A DNA stretch of 64,000 bases from an uncultured bacterium (GCA_937967455.1 CALCJK010000001.1:1-64000); one strand, 5' to 3'. Positions 47,811-56,329 are shown, counted from the first letter of the stretch. Numbers and translations are program-made. Notes: a model not told the origin generated them from the letters alone.

Positions 47811-47948
47811 GTGTTTTCGCAATTTTTTTTGAATATCAAAAAAAAATGTGATACATATCACAATTAAAGCCAAAATTTTTTGCGAAAAACCTTTATAAAA
47901 AAATTTGCGTTTTTTTGTTATTTTTTCTAACTTTTTAGCGAAATATTT
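47811..47948. repeat. recurrent TTTTCGC / GCGAAAA motifs in a divergent intergenic region
   Basis: Four related short motifs lie around the CRP-type site: TTTTCGCAATTTTTT at 47814, TTTTTTGCGAAAAA at 47876-47889, AAATTTGCGTTTTTTT at 47901, and TTTTTAGCGAAATATTT at 47932. The first two form an inverted pair flanking the palindrome. They may be operator sites or simply A+T-rich sequence with scattered GCG. Confidence 0.4.
47847..47862. promoter_or_regulatory. CRP/FNR-family operator-like palindrome
   Basis: TGTGATACATATCACA is a perfect TGTGA-N6-TCACA, the consensus half-sites of CRP-family regulators. It lies between divergent genes: about 92 bases upstream of the membrane protein start and 123 bases upstream of the repeat-peptide start. 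Relative to the minus-strand promoter it sits near -80, an activator position. Confidence 0.65.
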
Positions 47949-47985
47949 AAAAAAATAATTATTAAATAACAAAAGGAGCTCTAAA

Positions 47986-48240
47986 ATGTTAAGAAATCTA
48001 ACAAAATCCAGAAATTTTAAGCGAGCACGCGCACTCGTCTTAACTCTTATACTTGGTTTCTCAATCAATTCAGCTATTTCCTTTGCAAGTGGTGATACTC
48101 AAAGAACTGCTGCATCTTACATTATTCCAAAGGATACTCCTAAGCCAAAAACTGCTGCATCTTACATTATTCCAAAGGATACTCCTAAGCCCAAAACTGC
48201 TGCATCTTACATTATTCCAAAGGATACTCCTAAGCCATAA
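47986..48240 (+). CDS. small exported peptide precursor with three 15-residue repeats
   Basis: Not recognised. The 84-residue product has a basic, hydrophobic signal peptide (about residues 1-35, cleavage plausible after ISFA or FAS). A short linker GDTQR follows, then three tandem copies of TAASYIIPKDTPKPK (41-55, 56-70, 71-84), the last lacking the final Lys. The repeats are identical in protein. A strong site AAAAGGAG precedes the ATG by seven bases, and a strong terminator follows, so it is a stand-alone unit. Repeated Lys-Pro-Lys ends could be processing points giving identical peptides. It could also be a cell-wall-interacting or adhesive repeat. The divergent neighbours and the following M50 protease make a signalling role worth testing. 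Confidence 0.75.
   Translation: MLRNLTKSRNFKRARALVLTLILGFSINSAISFASGDTQRTAASYIIPKDTPKPKTAASYIIPKDTPKPKTAASYIIPKDTPKP
48106..48237 (+). repeat. three tandem 45-bp repeats within the peptide gene
   Basis: Copies at 48106-48150, 48151-48195 and 48196-48237 (42 bases, then the stop). Copies 1 and 2 differ only by a silent CCA to CCC change in the last Pro codon. Near-identity in DNA as well as protein points to recent duplication or gene conversion, and copy number is likely to vary between strains. Confidence 0.95.
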
Positions 48241-48267
48241 AGAACATAAAAAGAACTTTAAACAAAG

Positions 48268-48299
48268 GGCTTTAAGTTTAATTACTTAAAGCCTTTTTT
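48268..48299 (+). terminator. Rho-independent terminator after the repeat peptide
   Basis: A perfect nine-base stem, GGCTTTAAG (48268-48276) and CTTAAAGCC (48285-48293), eight-base loop, followed by a six-T run. It separates the peptide gene from the M50 protease. Confidence 0.9.
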
Positions 48300-48349
48300 A
48301 TTTTCATAAAAATTTGTTATAATTTTATAAAAATATTTTTAAAAAGCAA

Positions 48350-49294
48350 ATGTTTAGCTTAAAAAATTTTAATCGGTATTTGTTACATATTATACTTTTT
48401 ATATTAACATTTTTTACCACAACTTTAGCAGGTGTAATGTGGTTAAATCGAAATCCATTTGAGCTTGAAAATTTTCATTTGGGTCTTACTTATTCCTTAC
48501 CATTGCTTGCAATTTTAACTGCACATGAATTTGGACATTACTTAGCCGCAAAGTATCATAAAGTAGATGCAACCCTACCGTATTTCATTCCAATACCTCC
48601 TTTCCTTTTTAATCCATTCGGTACAATGGGTGCATTAATTAAAATTAAATCACCTATTCCTAATAAAAAGGCATTATTTGATATTGGTATTGCTGGACCA
48701 CTTGCAGGATTTGTTATAACAATAATAACACTCATTTATGGTATTATAACTCTTCCACCAATTTCATACATTTATGAAATCCATCCAGAATATATACAAT
48801 CGAATGAAATACCATCTACAGGACTTACCTTTGGTCACTCATTACTAACATATGCAATTAAAATTATTAATGGTGATTCATCCAACTTTCCACCAATGAA
48901 CGAAATATATCATTATCCTTATCTTTGTGTTGCTTGGTTTGGCCTCTTTGTAACAACATTAAATTTAATTCCCGTTGGACAATTAGATGGAGGGCACATT
49001 TTATATTCACTCATTGGTAAAAAACAAGGGATTGTTGCAAGAATATTTTTCTTTTTAATCATAGGAATTGGTCTATCCAGCTTTCTACCTTTTCCTAATT
49101 TTGGCTTTCATCCAGGTACAATAGGATGGCTCCTGTTCGCTATTCTAATTTATTTTTTTATTAAATTAGATCATCCTGATATTTACGATATATATGAATT
49201 AGACCCAATGAGAAAAATTCTGGGGTGGTTCGCTCTCCTTATTTTTATTATAGCATTCCCACCTATTCCATTCTATGAGCTTCTTCCAAAATAG
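48350..49294 (+). CDS. site-2 protease, M50 family intramembrane metalloprotease
   Basis: Zinc protease that cuts substrates inside the membrane. The 314-residue protein has about seven hydrophobic segments, the zinc motif HEFGH at 59-63 in the segment ILTAHEFGHYLAAKYHKVDA, the GTMGALIKIKSPIPNKKALF and DIGIAGPLAGF stretches, and the third ligand motif PVGQLDGGHILYSLIG (LDGGH at 212-216). No PDZ domain is seen, so it is of the plain or EGY-like type rather than RseP. Its natural substrate is unknown; the secreted repeat peptide lies immediately upstream, although a terminator separates the two. Confidence 0.92.
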   Translation: MFSLKNFNRYLLHIILFILTFFTTTLAGVMWLNRNPFELENFHLGLTYSLPLLAILTAHEFGHYLAAKYHKVDATLPYFIPIPPFLFNPFGTMGALIKIKSPIPNKKALFDIGIAGPLAGFVITIITLIYGIITLPPISYIYEIHPEYIQSNEIPSTGLTFGHSLLTYAIKIINGDSSNFPPMNEIYHYPYLCVAWFGLFVTTLNLIPVGQLDGGHILYSLIGKKQGIVARIFFFLIIGIGLSSFLPFPNFGFHPGTIGWLLFAILIYFFIKLDHPDIYDIYELDPMRKILGWFALLIFIIAFPPIPFYELLPK

Positions 49295-49393
49295 ATTTAT
49301 ATTATTTCACTAATAAATAAATTGTATTATCAATTTTGATTTATCATTTTGTTTTATTAGCTTAAAATAAAATTTTTAATTATTGCTTGAGTA

Positions 49394-50245
49394 ATGAAAA
49401 GTTACTTCCAAAATAAAAATCTAAAATACTTACTTTCTATCATTTTTCTTTTAATTGCAGCCTGTGAAAAAAATAAACAATCACCATTTGATGTAAACAT
49501 AATTGTTCCATTTATACAAGAACTAAAAATCTCAAATTATGTAATTGACACTGATACAATTAGATATAATAATCAGTTCTCGATTGAAGATACAATTGTA
49601 ATTAATAACAGAATCACCGTTAAAGTAAATAAGAATAATATTTCACATACTAAATCTGTAATATTTTCAGTCATGAACCAAGCAGATAATGTTATAATTG
49701 AGAAAGGGGAACTTATATATAATAGAACAATTCTCGATAATGAAGTAAGCTTCGATGAATATATTGGTAGTACTAACTTTAGAATTCAAAGAAAGGTTGT
49801 TGGATTATTTTTATTAAAGGTAGTGGCAATTGATCAAAACGAAAATTATAGTAACGTACTCATCACTTCATTTGAACTCAGAAGGTCTGGTAAACCACCA
49901 ATAATTTCAAATTTAAACGCACCTGATACTGTGACACTTCCCACTTCAGGTCAAAAAGTTATTTTATTCACACTTAAAGCAGTTGATCCTAACAATGACA
50001 TAAAAGAAGTATACTTTAGGAGTTTAGATTCGTCAGATCCTAACAGAAAGTTTTTTTTATATGATAATGGCAACCTCTCACTTTATGGTGATTCAACTGC
50101 AAATGATGGCATTTATTCAATCCTTGTAGCTTTGCCTTATAATATGATAGCAAAAGCATATAGGTTCGAATTTGAAGCGAAAGACTATACTGAATTACTA
50201 AGTAATAAATTACAACACACCTTAATCGTAGTAAAATCACAATGA
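49394..50245 (+). CDS. lipoprotein with immunoglobulin-like C-terminal region
   Basis: Probable outer-membrane or surface lipoprotein of unknown role. The 283-residue product has a lipoprotein signal ending LLIAAC. Its C-terminal half (about 170-280) holds PPIISNLNAPDTVTL and SLYGDSTANDGIYSILVALP, a pattern seen in Ig-like surface modules of this lineage. It starts the run lipoprotein, propeller protein, two PorV-like proteins and thioredoxin; it overlaps the propeller gene by four bases. The 99 bases before it hold no clear element. Confidence 0.7.
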   Translation: MKSYFQNKNLKYLLSIIFLLIAACEKNKQSPFDVNIIVPFIQELKISNYVIDTDTIRYNNQFSIEDTIVINNRITVKVNKNNISHTKSVIFSVMNQADNVIIEKGELIYNRTILDNEVSFDEYIGSTNFRIQRKVVGLFLLKVVAIDQNENYSNVLITSFELRRSGKPPIISNLNAPDTVTLPTSGQKVILFTLKAVDPNNDIKEVYFRSLDSSDPNRKFFLYDNGNLSLYGDSTANDGIYSILVALPYNMIAKAYRFEFEAKDYTELLSNKLQHTLIVVKSQ

Positions 50246-51768
50246 AAATGCTTCTGATAATAACAAGCGTTATTTTTTTTAAATTAACTGGATTTTGCCA
50301 AACTCTTCATCCAAAAAACTATCACCTCGAGTTATCTAATTTAGAGGAAACCAGCATCCCAAGCAATAGCGTTTCTCAACTAAAAATTGAAATGGATAAA
50401 ATCTGGATTGGTACCAGCAATGGTTTAGCAAAGTCTGATGATAGTGGCAAAACCTGGACTGATTACTCATTTATAGCAGAATTTGCTAATCCAGGTATTT
50501 ATAGTTTAGACATTTTTCAGGATACTATTTGGACATCTACTGGTTATGTTAAAAAGAAAGATAATGAAAATATATCTACTGGAAGTGGTTATACTTATTC
50601 ATTTGATGGAGGAATTTCTTGGAAGCACATTGGTCAAACATTAGACTCAAGAGCTGATACAATTATTGAATATGGTATAAATAAAATAAAAGCCTTACCA
50701 GTAATAGTTCCTGAACAAAATGTCACATATGATTTATCAATCTCGGCTGGTAAAGTATGGATAGCCAGTTGGGCTAGTGGTCTGAGATATACAAAAATGG
50801 ATAGTATTAAATGGGTTAGAGTTATTTTACCCCCCGATAATTTATCATCTATAAAACCAACTGATACACTTAACTTTTATTTTGATCCCCGCAGAAACAA
50901 CAACTTCCTGGCATTCTCAGTGCTTGCACTTGATAATGATACAATATGGTGTGGTACAGCTGGTGGTATTAACAAATCTACTGATGGTGGAATAAGCTGG
51001 ATCAAATTCAACCATCAAAATCAGGAAAAGCCAATTTTAGGAAACTGGGTTATAACTATAAAACCACAAAGAATTGGTGATAAGCAAATTATATGGACTA
51101 CAAATTGGAAAGCAGATTCACCTGAGGAAGAGTATGGTATAAGTTACACAGCAGACGGAGGTGAAAGCTGGAATAATTTACTTAAAGGTATAAAAGCCTA
51201 TGATTTTGCATTTAAAGACTCGATTACATACATTGCAACAGAGGAAGGTTTATACAAAACTCCAGATTTTGGCAAAAATTTTTCCCGCTCAGGATTGATA
51301 GTAGATGAAGAATCCAGAAATATCATAACATCATCAGCAATTTATACCGTTGGAGTGATAGGTAATTATATCATAGTTGGTACTGCAGATGGACTTGCAA
51401 TAACAATGGATGACGAAAATACACCTTTTGGTAGTAAATGGAAGGTCTTGCGAAAATACGAAAAAATTAGAAATCAAATTAAAACTTACAATTATCCCAA
51501 TCCATTTTCTCCAAAACTTGAATATACAAGAATTCATTATAAAGTTACCGAATCAACATCCTTTGTGACAATTGAAATTTTCGATTATGGATTTAACCGT
51601 GTTAGAACTCTAATCCAGGAAGCTCAACGTTTAGGTGAATCCGAATACGATGAACTGTGGGATGGCAAAGATGATGATCGTAATGAAGTTGCAAATGGCG
51701 TTTATTTTTATAGAGTTACCATAAATAACTCTGAACCAATATGGGGTAAAATCATTGTTCTCAAATAA
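50242..51768 (+). CDS. secreted beta-propeller protein with T9SS-type C-terminal domain
   Basis: Exported protein, likely surface-attached. The 508-residue product has a signal peptide (about 1-19). It has several sortilin/BNR-like blades: IWIGTSNGLAKSDDSGKTW, YSFDGGISWKHIG, IWCGTAGGINKSTDGGISW, YTADGGESWNNL and GLYKTPDFGKNF. A C-terminal Ig-like FlgD/T9SS sorting domain begins NYPNPFSPKLEYTRIHY and ends NGVYFYRVTINN and GKIIVLK. Such domains direct secretion through the type IX system. The following PorV-like genes fit that pathway. Confidence 0.82.
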   Translation: MKMLLIITSVIFFKLTGFCQTLHPKNYHLELSNLEETSIPSNSVSQLKIEMDKIWIGTSNGLAKSDDSGKTWTDYSFIAEFANPGIYSLDIFQDTIWTSTGYVKKKDNENISTGSGYTYSFDGGISWKHIGQTLDSRADTIIEYGINKIKALPVIVPEQNVTYDLSISAGKVWIASWASGLRYTKMDSIKWVRVILPPDNLSSIKPTDTLNFYFDPRRNNNFLAFSVLALDNDTIWCGTAGGINKSTDGGISWIKFNHQNQEKPILGNWVITIKPQRIGDKQIIWTTNWKADSPEEEYGISYTADGGESWNNLLKGIKAYDFAFKDSITYIATEEGLYKTPDFGKNFSRSGLIVDEESRNIITSSAIYTVGVIGNYIIVGTADGLAITMDDENTPFGSKWKVLRKYEKIRNQIKTYNYPNPFSPKLEYTRIHYKVTESTSFVTIEIFDYGFNRVRTLIQEAQRLGESEYDELWDGKDDDRNEVANGVYFYRVTINNSEPIWGKIIVLK

Positions 51769-51778
51769 GGTATTAAAA

Positions 51779-52726
51779 ATGCTTATCCGATATAAATATA
51801 TAGTATTCATACTTTTATTGACAAATAGCTTATCAGCACAAATTGGGGGAAAACCAGGAGCATTTTCAAGATTAGGTTTTGGTGCAAGAGGCATTGCAAT
51901 GGGAAATGCAATGTCTGCAGTCGTATCACGAGACATTTCAGCTTATTACAATCCTGCTTTGATACCTTATATAGAATATAAAACAGTTAACATAACCTAT
52001 TCTTTTTTATCTCTTGATAGATATTTAAATTTTCTGAGTTATGGACAGGCAATCAAGCCAAGTGCTGGCGTTTCATTAGGATTGATAAACTCAGGTGTTC
52101 GGAATATTGAAGAAAGAGATTCCGATGGCAATTTTTTGAGAAATCTAAATACTTCAGAAAATTTATTTTTTCTCTCATTCGGTAATCAAATTCACAGAAA
52201 TGTATCAATAGGTATCACATTTAAATTATTTTACCACAAACTATATGAAGGAATTACTTCAACAACTGTTGGATTTGATTTGGGTATATTAGCAAAACTT
52301 ACATCAACATCAACTTTAGGATTGGTAGTAAAAGATATAAATTCAAAATATCAGTGGAATACAACATCAATTTATGGTAGAGCTGGTACTGCTACAACAG
52401 ATCAATTCCCAAGATTATTAATAATATCCTTCTCCTATGCACTACCATATGAATTAGGATTAGCTTCTATTGAATTTGAAAATTCTACAGCGAAAACAAA
52501 TCAAATTAGATTAGGAACAGAACTTTTACTACATAATAATTTCACTTTAAGAGCTGGACTGGATAGAATTGTGTACAGCAATAATTATTCAGGTATTAAA
52601 CCCACATTCGGTTATTCACTTAATTTTAATTTGAATAAAATTTCAACATCACTGGATTATGCATATGTAATTGAACCTTTCTCACCTGGTAATATTCATA
52701 TAATAACACTAACTTTTAAATTTTAA
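51779..52726 (+). CDS. PorV/PorQ family outer-membrane protein
   Basis: Beta-barrel protein related to the type IX secretion factors PorV and PorQ. The 315-residue product has a signal peptide (ending near SLSAQ) and the family N-terminus FSRLGFGARGIAMGNAMSAV and SAYYNPALIPYIE. It ends in an aromatic strand, IHIITLTFKF. I chose the ATG at 51779, with AAGG eight bases upstream; a TTG at 51755 within the previous gene is unlikely. Whether it is a true sortase-shuttle PorV or only a family member is open. Confidence 0.8.
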   Translation: MLIRYKYIVFILLLTNSLSAQIGGKPGAFSRLGFGARGIAMGNAMSAVVSRDISAYYNPALIPYIEYKTVNITYSFLSLDRYLNFLSYGQAIKPSAGVSLGLINSGVRNIEERDSDGNFLRNLNTSENLFFLSFGNQIHRNVSIGITFKLFYHKLYEGITSTTVGFDLGILAKLTSTSTLGLVVKDINSKYQWNTTSIYGRAGTATTDQFPRLLIISFSYALPYELGLASIEFENSTAKTNQIRLGTELLLHNNFTLRAGLDRIVYSNNYSGIKPTFGYSLNFNLNKISTSLDYAYVIEPFSPGNIHIITLTFKF

Positions 52727-52728
52727 TT

Positions 52729-53631
52729 ATGAAAACTAAATTCAATAAATACATTTTGAGTATATTAATTACAATACTTCCACTTCAATCTATAAATGCG
52801 ATTACATCAGGATTTTCTTTTTTAAAAACAGGTATAAGTCCACGTGCAATTAGTATGGGTGAGTCGTATTCGATGAATAGATTTGAACCTTCATCAACCT
52901 TTTACAATCCGGCATTTCTTGGACTATCCTCAAAATTGGAATTGCAGTTCATACACAAAGAGTGGTTTAAAGATTCCAGAATTGAATATTTAGGATTCGC
53001 AACACAAATAAACAAAATAAGATTTAGTATTGGAATAAATTCCTTTTCCATTCAAAACATTGAATTAAGAACTATTCCTGGACCTCCTGAGGGCACATTT
53101 ACAGCAAGAAACTTGGCACTATCATTTTCAAGCGCTTACAAATTCAAAGATGTAACTATAGGGTTAACAACCAAATTATTATACGAAAAGATTTATATTT
53201 ATGAAGCATCAGGTTTCGCTTTCGATCTCGGTGCTCTATATTCTTACTCAGATTATTTAAATGCAAACATTTCGATTAATAATATAGGGAAAATGAATCC
53301 TCTCTTAAATCAATCTAGCAAATTACCTATTAACTTAAGATTTGGAATCTCTTCATATTATGAATTAGGTGAAACAAAGTTTAGAATATATCCCGCACTT
53401 CAGCTTTTAACAATATTTGATGAAAAGAAAAATCATATTCAAACAGGTTTAGAAATTGATTATGATAATTTGATAAGTTTTAGAATTGGAGTTCAATCTG
53501 GTTATTCTACACATAACATTTCAACAGGATTTGGTATTAACTATAAAGCATTTACTTTTGATTTTGCATATATGCCACTCAAGTATAGCTTAGGTAACTC
53601 ACTCTCATTTTCAACAAAAATAGCATTTTAA
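52729..53631 (+). CDS. second PorV/PorQ-like outer-membrane protein
   Basis: Paralogous beta-barrel protein. The 300-residue product has a signal peptide ending near INAI, the family start FSFLKTGISPRAISMGESYS and STFYNPAFLGLSSKLELQFI, and a final strand SLSFSTKIAF. It follows the first copy by two bases. The two differ strongly in sequence, so duplication is old. Role probably export or anchoring of surface proteins such as the propeller protein (inference). Confidence 0.75.
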   Translation: MKTKFNKYILSILITILPLQSINAITSGFSFLKTGISPRAISMGESYSMNRFEPSSTFYNPAFLGLSSKLELQFIHKEWFKDSRIEYLGFATQINKIRFSIGINSFSIQNIELRTIPGPPEGTFTARNLALSFSSAYKFKDVTIGLTTKLLYEKIYIYEASGFAFDLGALYSYSDYLNANISINNIGKMNPLLNQSSKLPINLRFGISSYYELGETKFRIYPALQLLTIFDEKKNHIQTGLEIDYDNLISFRIGVQSGYSTHNISTGFGINYKAFTFDFAYMPLKYSLGNSLSFSTKIAF

Positions 53632-53637
53632 ATAAAT

Positions 53638-54138
53638 ATGAGAAAAGATTTAACCAGTTTAGTAATTGCAATAATAATTGTTACATTAGTAATATATGCA
53701 TATTATCCTTTTAATGAATCAAAAATTAAGTGGTATGATTTTAACAACGGTTTAGAAATCGCGAAAGCAGAAAATAAAAAAATTTTAATAAACGTTTATG
53801 CAGATTGGTGCAAATGGTGTAAAAAATTGGAAAATGAAGTTTTCCCTGATCCTGAAGTTATGGAATATATGCTTAAAAGATTCATATCAATAAAATTTAA
53901 TGGTGAAGATAAAAATAAAATAAATTATATGGGACAAATTTATTTACACTCTGAATTTGTAGAGGCATTTGGAATAAATGGATTTCCTGCAACAATTTTT
54001 ATGACATCTGAGGCAGAACCAATTACTGTTTTACCAGGTTACCTTAATGCAAAAGAATATCTTCTCGTTTTAAAGTTTATTGGAGAAGATCTATATTTAA
54101 AAATGACATATGACGAGTATCTAAATTCTCTAAAATAA
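53638..54138 (+). CDS. membrane-anchored thioredoxin-like protein
   Basis: Probable periplasmic thiol oxidoreductase. The 166-residue protein has an N-terminal membrane anchor (about 7-25) and a thioredoxin-like domain with NVYADWCKWCKKLENEVF (active site CKWC) and the cis-Pro loop INGFPATIFM. It resembles the thioredoxin_7/DUF255-like group. It closes the surface-protein run and may serve disulfide formation in exported proteins. Confidence 0.85.
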   Translation: MRKDLTSLVIAIIIVTLVIYAYYPFNESKIKWYDFNNGLEIAKAENKKILINVYADWCKWCKKLENEVFPDPEVMEYMLKRFISIKFNGEDKNKINYMGQIYLHSEFVEAFGINGFPATIFMTSEAEPITVLPGYLNAKEYLLVLKFIGEDLYLKMTYDEYLNSLK

Positions 54139-54143
54139 ACTAA

Positions 54144-55484
54144 TTATATTCTTCCCATTATCAAATCAGCACATAAAAACCCACTTGTTACAGCACCTTC
54201 GATTGTAGCAGGTAAACCTGTATTTGTCCAATCACCTGCCATATAAAAATTCTGAATTTCTGTTTGCTGAACTGGTCTAATCTTTTCAATGTCTGGGGTG
54301 GTGGAAAATGTTGCATTTCTTTCCTTGATAACACTGTAATAAATCAAGTTTGCGTACTTAATTGCGGGGAAATTAGACTTTAATTCCTCAATTACTAATT
54401 GAACAATCTGAAACTTATCTATATTCAGAAACGACCTTGCATTACTTATCACCGCAGTTATATAATTAAATCTGTTATTATTATTAGACACAATCTTATT
54501 TCGATTAAATACCCAATGAACATTTGTATTTATCAATCCAATGAATTGTTCATCAAAAATTTCTCGGTCAAACCATAGATTAACAGATATTATTGGAGAA
54601 GATGTAATTTCCCTTATCTTAACAAAAAAATCTGTATGACGATCTTTTGCCGGAAGCAAATCTAAAAAATTATAATTTGGCACTGCACTTACTACATATT
54701 TAGATTTAATAAGCTTGCCTTTAATATTTACTCCTATCACTTTACCATTTTCAATTAAAATATTATCAACTTTTTCTTTCATAATTACCTTAGAATGATG
54801 ATCTTTTATCATCTCAATAGCTTTTTCTACATACAGCTCAGTTTGTCCAACACTAGGTAACCATATTTTATGATTTTCAGCTTTAGAAAAGTAGGTGTTT
54901 TTCAAAACTTTTGCAAACAACAATGCTGATGCAACATTAGGTGATTCATTCATTACTGATATAACTAAAGGATACCAGAAATACTTTTTTGCATTATAAC
55001 TCTGACCATATTTATTTAGAAATTCTTCTACACTTAAATCTTTAATTTCTTTTTCTAAATTATCATTCCATTTTTTAATAATTTTACCAATATCAAACAA
55101 ATTAATTTTATCTGACCAAGAAAGAGGAGTTATTTTTAATATGGCAATAAGCAAATTGATTGGTGCGGGAAAATTTGGTATACTGAAATTGTAATGACTT
55201 TTCCCTTCTTCAATGAAATTTAAAGAATTATCATTTGAAGGAAACAATAAATCTTTTGTTCCTATCATTTCTAAATATTCAAAAGTATTTTTATAAGCAC
55301 CAATTAGTAAATGCTGACCATTATCTACAACAGTTCCAGTTCTTCTATCAATAAAAGAATATGTTCTTCCACCTAGATGATTATTTTTATCAATAAGGAG
55401 TACGGTAGCGCCTGCTTTGACTAATTTTACACTTGCGGATAATCCAGCTAATCCTCCACCAATTATTATTACATCAGGATTCAT
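54144..55484 (-). CDS. hpnE: hydroxysqualene dehydroxylase
   Basis: FAD enzyme that reduces hydroxysqualene to squalene. The 446-residue protein begins with the dinucleotide fold DVIIIGGGLAGLSASVKLVK and LLIDKNNHLGGRTYSF, contains VVDNGQHLLIGAYKNTFEYL (the HpnE-type signature region) and ends with FYMAGDWTNTGLPATIEGAV then TSGFLCADLI. Overlaps hpnD by four bases; the hpnC-hpnD-hpnE set is the alternative route to squalene. Carotenoid desaturase is the alternative, less likely in this context. Confidence 0.9.
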   Translation of the reverse strand: MNPDVIIIGGGLAGLSASVKLVKAGATVLLIDKNNHLGGRTYSFIDRRTGTVVDNGQHLLIGAYKNTFEYLEMIGTKDLLFPSNDNSLNFIEEGKSHYNFSIPNFPAPINLLIAILKITPLSWSDKINLFDIGKIIKKWNDNLEKEIKDLSVEEFLNKYGQSYNAKKYFWYPLVISVMNESPNVASALLFAKVLKNTYFSKAENHKIWLPSVGQTELYVEKAIEMIKDHHSKVIMKEKVDNILIENGKVIGVNIKGKLIKSKYVVSAVPNYNFLDLLPAKDRHTDFFVKIREITSSPIISVNLWFDREIFDEQFIGLINTNVHWVFNRNKIVSNNNNRFNYITAVISNARSFLNIDKFQIVQLVIEELKSNFPAIKYANLIYYSVIKERNATFSTTPDIEKIRPVQQTEIQNFYMAGDWTNTGLPATIEGAVTSGFLCADLIMGRI

Positions 55485-56329
55485 ACAATTTTAAGTATTC
55501 TTATCTTGAGAAAATATTTAAAAGCAATTAGCAGTTTAAATAAACTAGAAACATGTATAGTTTTGTTAAATACATTATAATTATATTTTTGAATTTTCTT
55601 TAATGTATGATAATAAATTTGTTCCATGATTTTTGGAGCAATTAATTTTATTTTTTCCTCCTTCGTTAAAACGCTCCTAGCTTTTTCATAATATTCTTCT
55701 GCTCTTTTAGCCTCATATTCCATTAAGTGTACAAAATTTTTGTTATAAACTCCACGAACTAGTTCTTCTTCTGAATAATTAAATTTTTTTAAATCTTCAA
55801 CCGGAATATATATTCTGTTTGACTTGGCATCTGCTTGAATATCTCTCAATATATTTGTTAATTGCAGAGCTATTCCAAGATTTTCCGCATAATTCATAGT
55901 TCTCTCATTTTCTGGAATAAAAATATTGATCACCATCAATCCGACAGATGAGGCAACCAAACGGCAATAATCTTCAAGTTCCTTAAAGTTTTTATAACGA
56001 TTTTTATATAAATCCATTTCTACACCACGTATTAGATCAAAAAAGTATTTAGATGGTATATTATATTTTTTCGCCACTTCAACAAGTTTATTTAAAAGTG
56101 TATACTGAGAACCTCCAACTAAAGCTTTATCTAATTCTATTCTCCAGCTCTTGATATATAACAATTTATTACTTAGATCAAAATTCCCATCTACAATATC
56201 GTCAGTTACTCTACAAAAATCATATATTGTCATCATCGCCTGGCGTTGATATTTGGGAAGAATATTGAAAGAGAGTTTAAAACTTGAGTTAGATCCCTTC
56301 TCAATAATTTTATTTAATTCAGATCCCAT
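55481..56329 (-). CDS. hpnD: presqualene diphosphate synthase
   Basis: Joins two farnesyl diphosphates into presqualene diphosphate. The 282-residue protein is a trans-isoprenyl diphosphate synthase with two Asp-rich motifs: FCRVTDDIVDG (first) and LRDIQADAKSNRIYIP (second). The QLTNILRD segment is conserved. It lies between hpnC and hpnE and overlaps both. Confidence 0.9.
   Translation of the reverse strand: MGSELNKIIEKGSNSSFKLSFNILPKYQRQAMMTIYDFCRVTDDIVDGNFDLSNKLLYIKSWRIELDKALVGGSQYTLLNKLVEVAKKYNIPSKYFFDLIRGVEMDLYKNRYKNFKELEDYCRLVASSVGLMVINIFIPENERTMNYAENLGIALQLTNILRDIQADAKSNRIYIPVEDLKKFNYSEEELVRGVYNKNFVHLMEYEAKRAEEYYEKARSVLTKEEKIKLIAPKIMEQIYYHTLKKIQKYNYNVFNKTIHVSSLFKLLIAFKYFLKIRILKIV

Noticed and set aside
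47763-48068. A 101-residue minus-strand reading frame over the intergenic region
   Set aside because: It is low-complexity (Lys, Phe, Ile), runs through the promoter, CRP-type site and the start of the peptide gene, and has no ribosome binding site.
48106-48237. The 45-bp repeats as a CRISPR array or satellite
   Set aside because: Copies are directly adjacent with no spacers, in frame inside a gene with a signal peptide and a good ribosome binding site.
48053-48289. A second forward reading frame across the 45-bp repeats
   Set aside because: It is open only because the repeat length is a multiple of three; it has no signal peptide or ribosome binding site and runs into the terminator stem.
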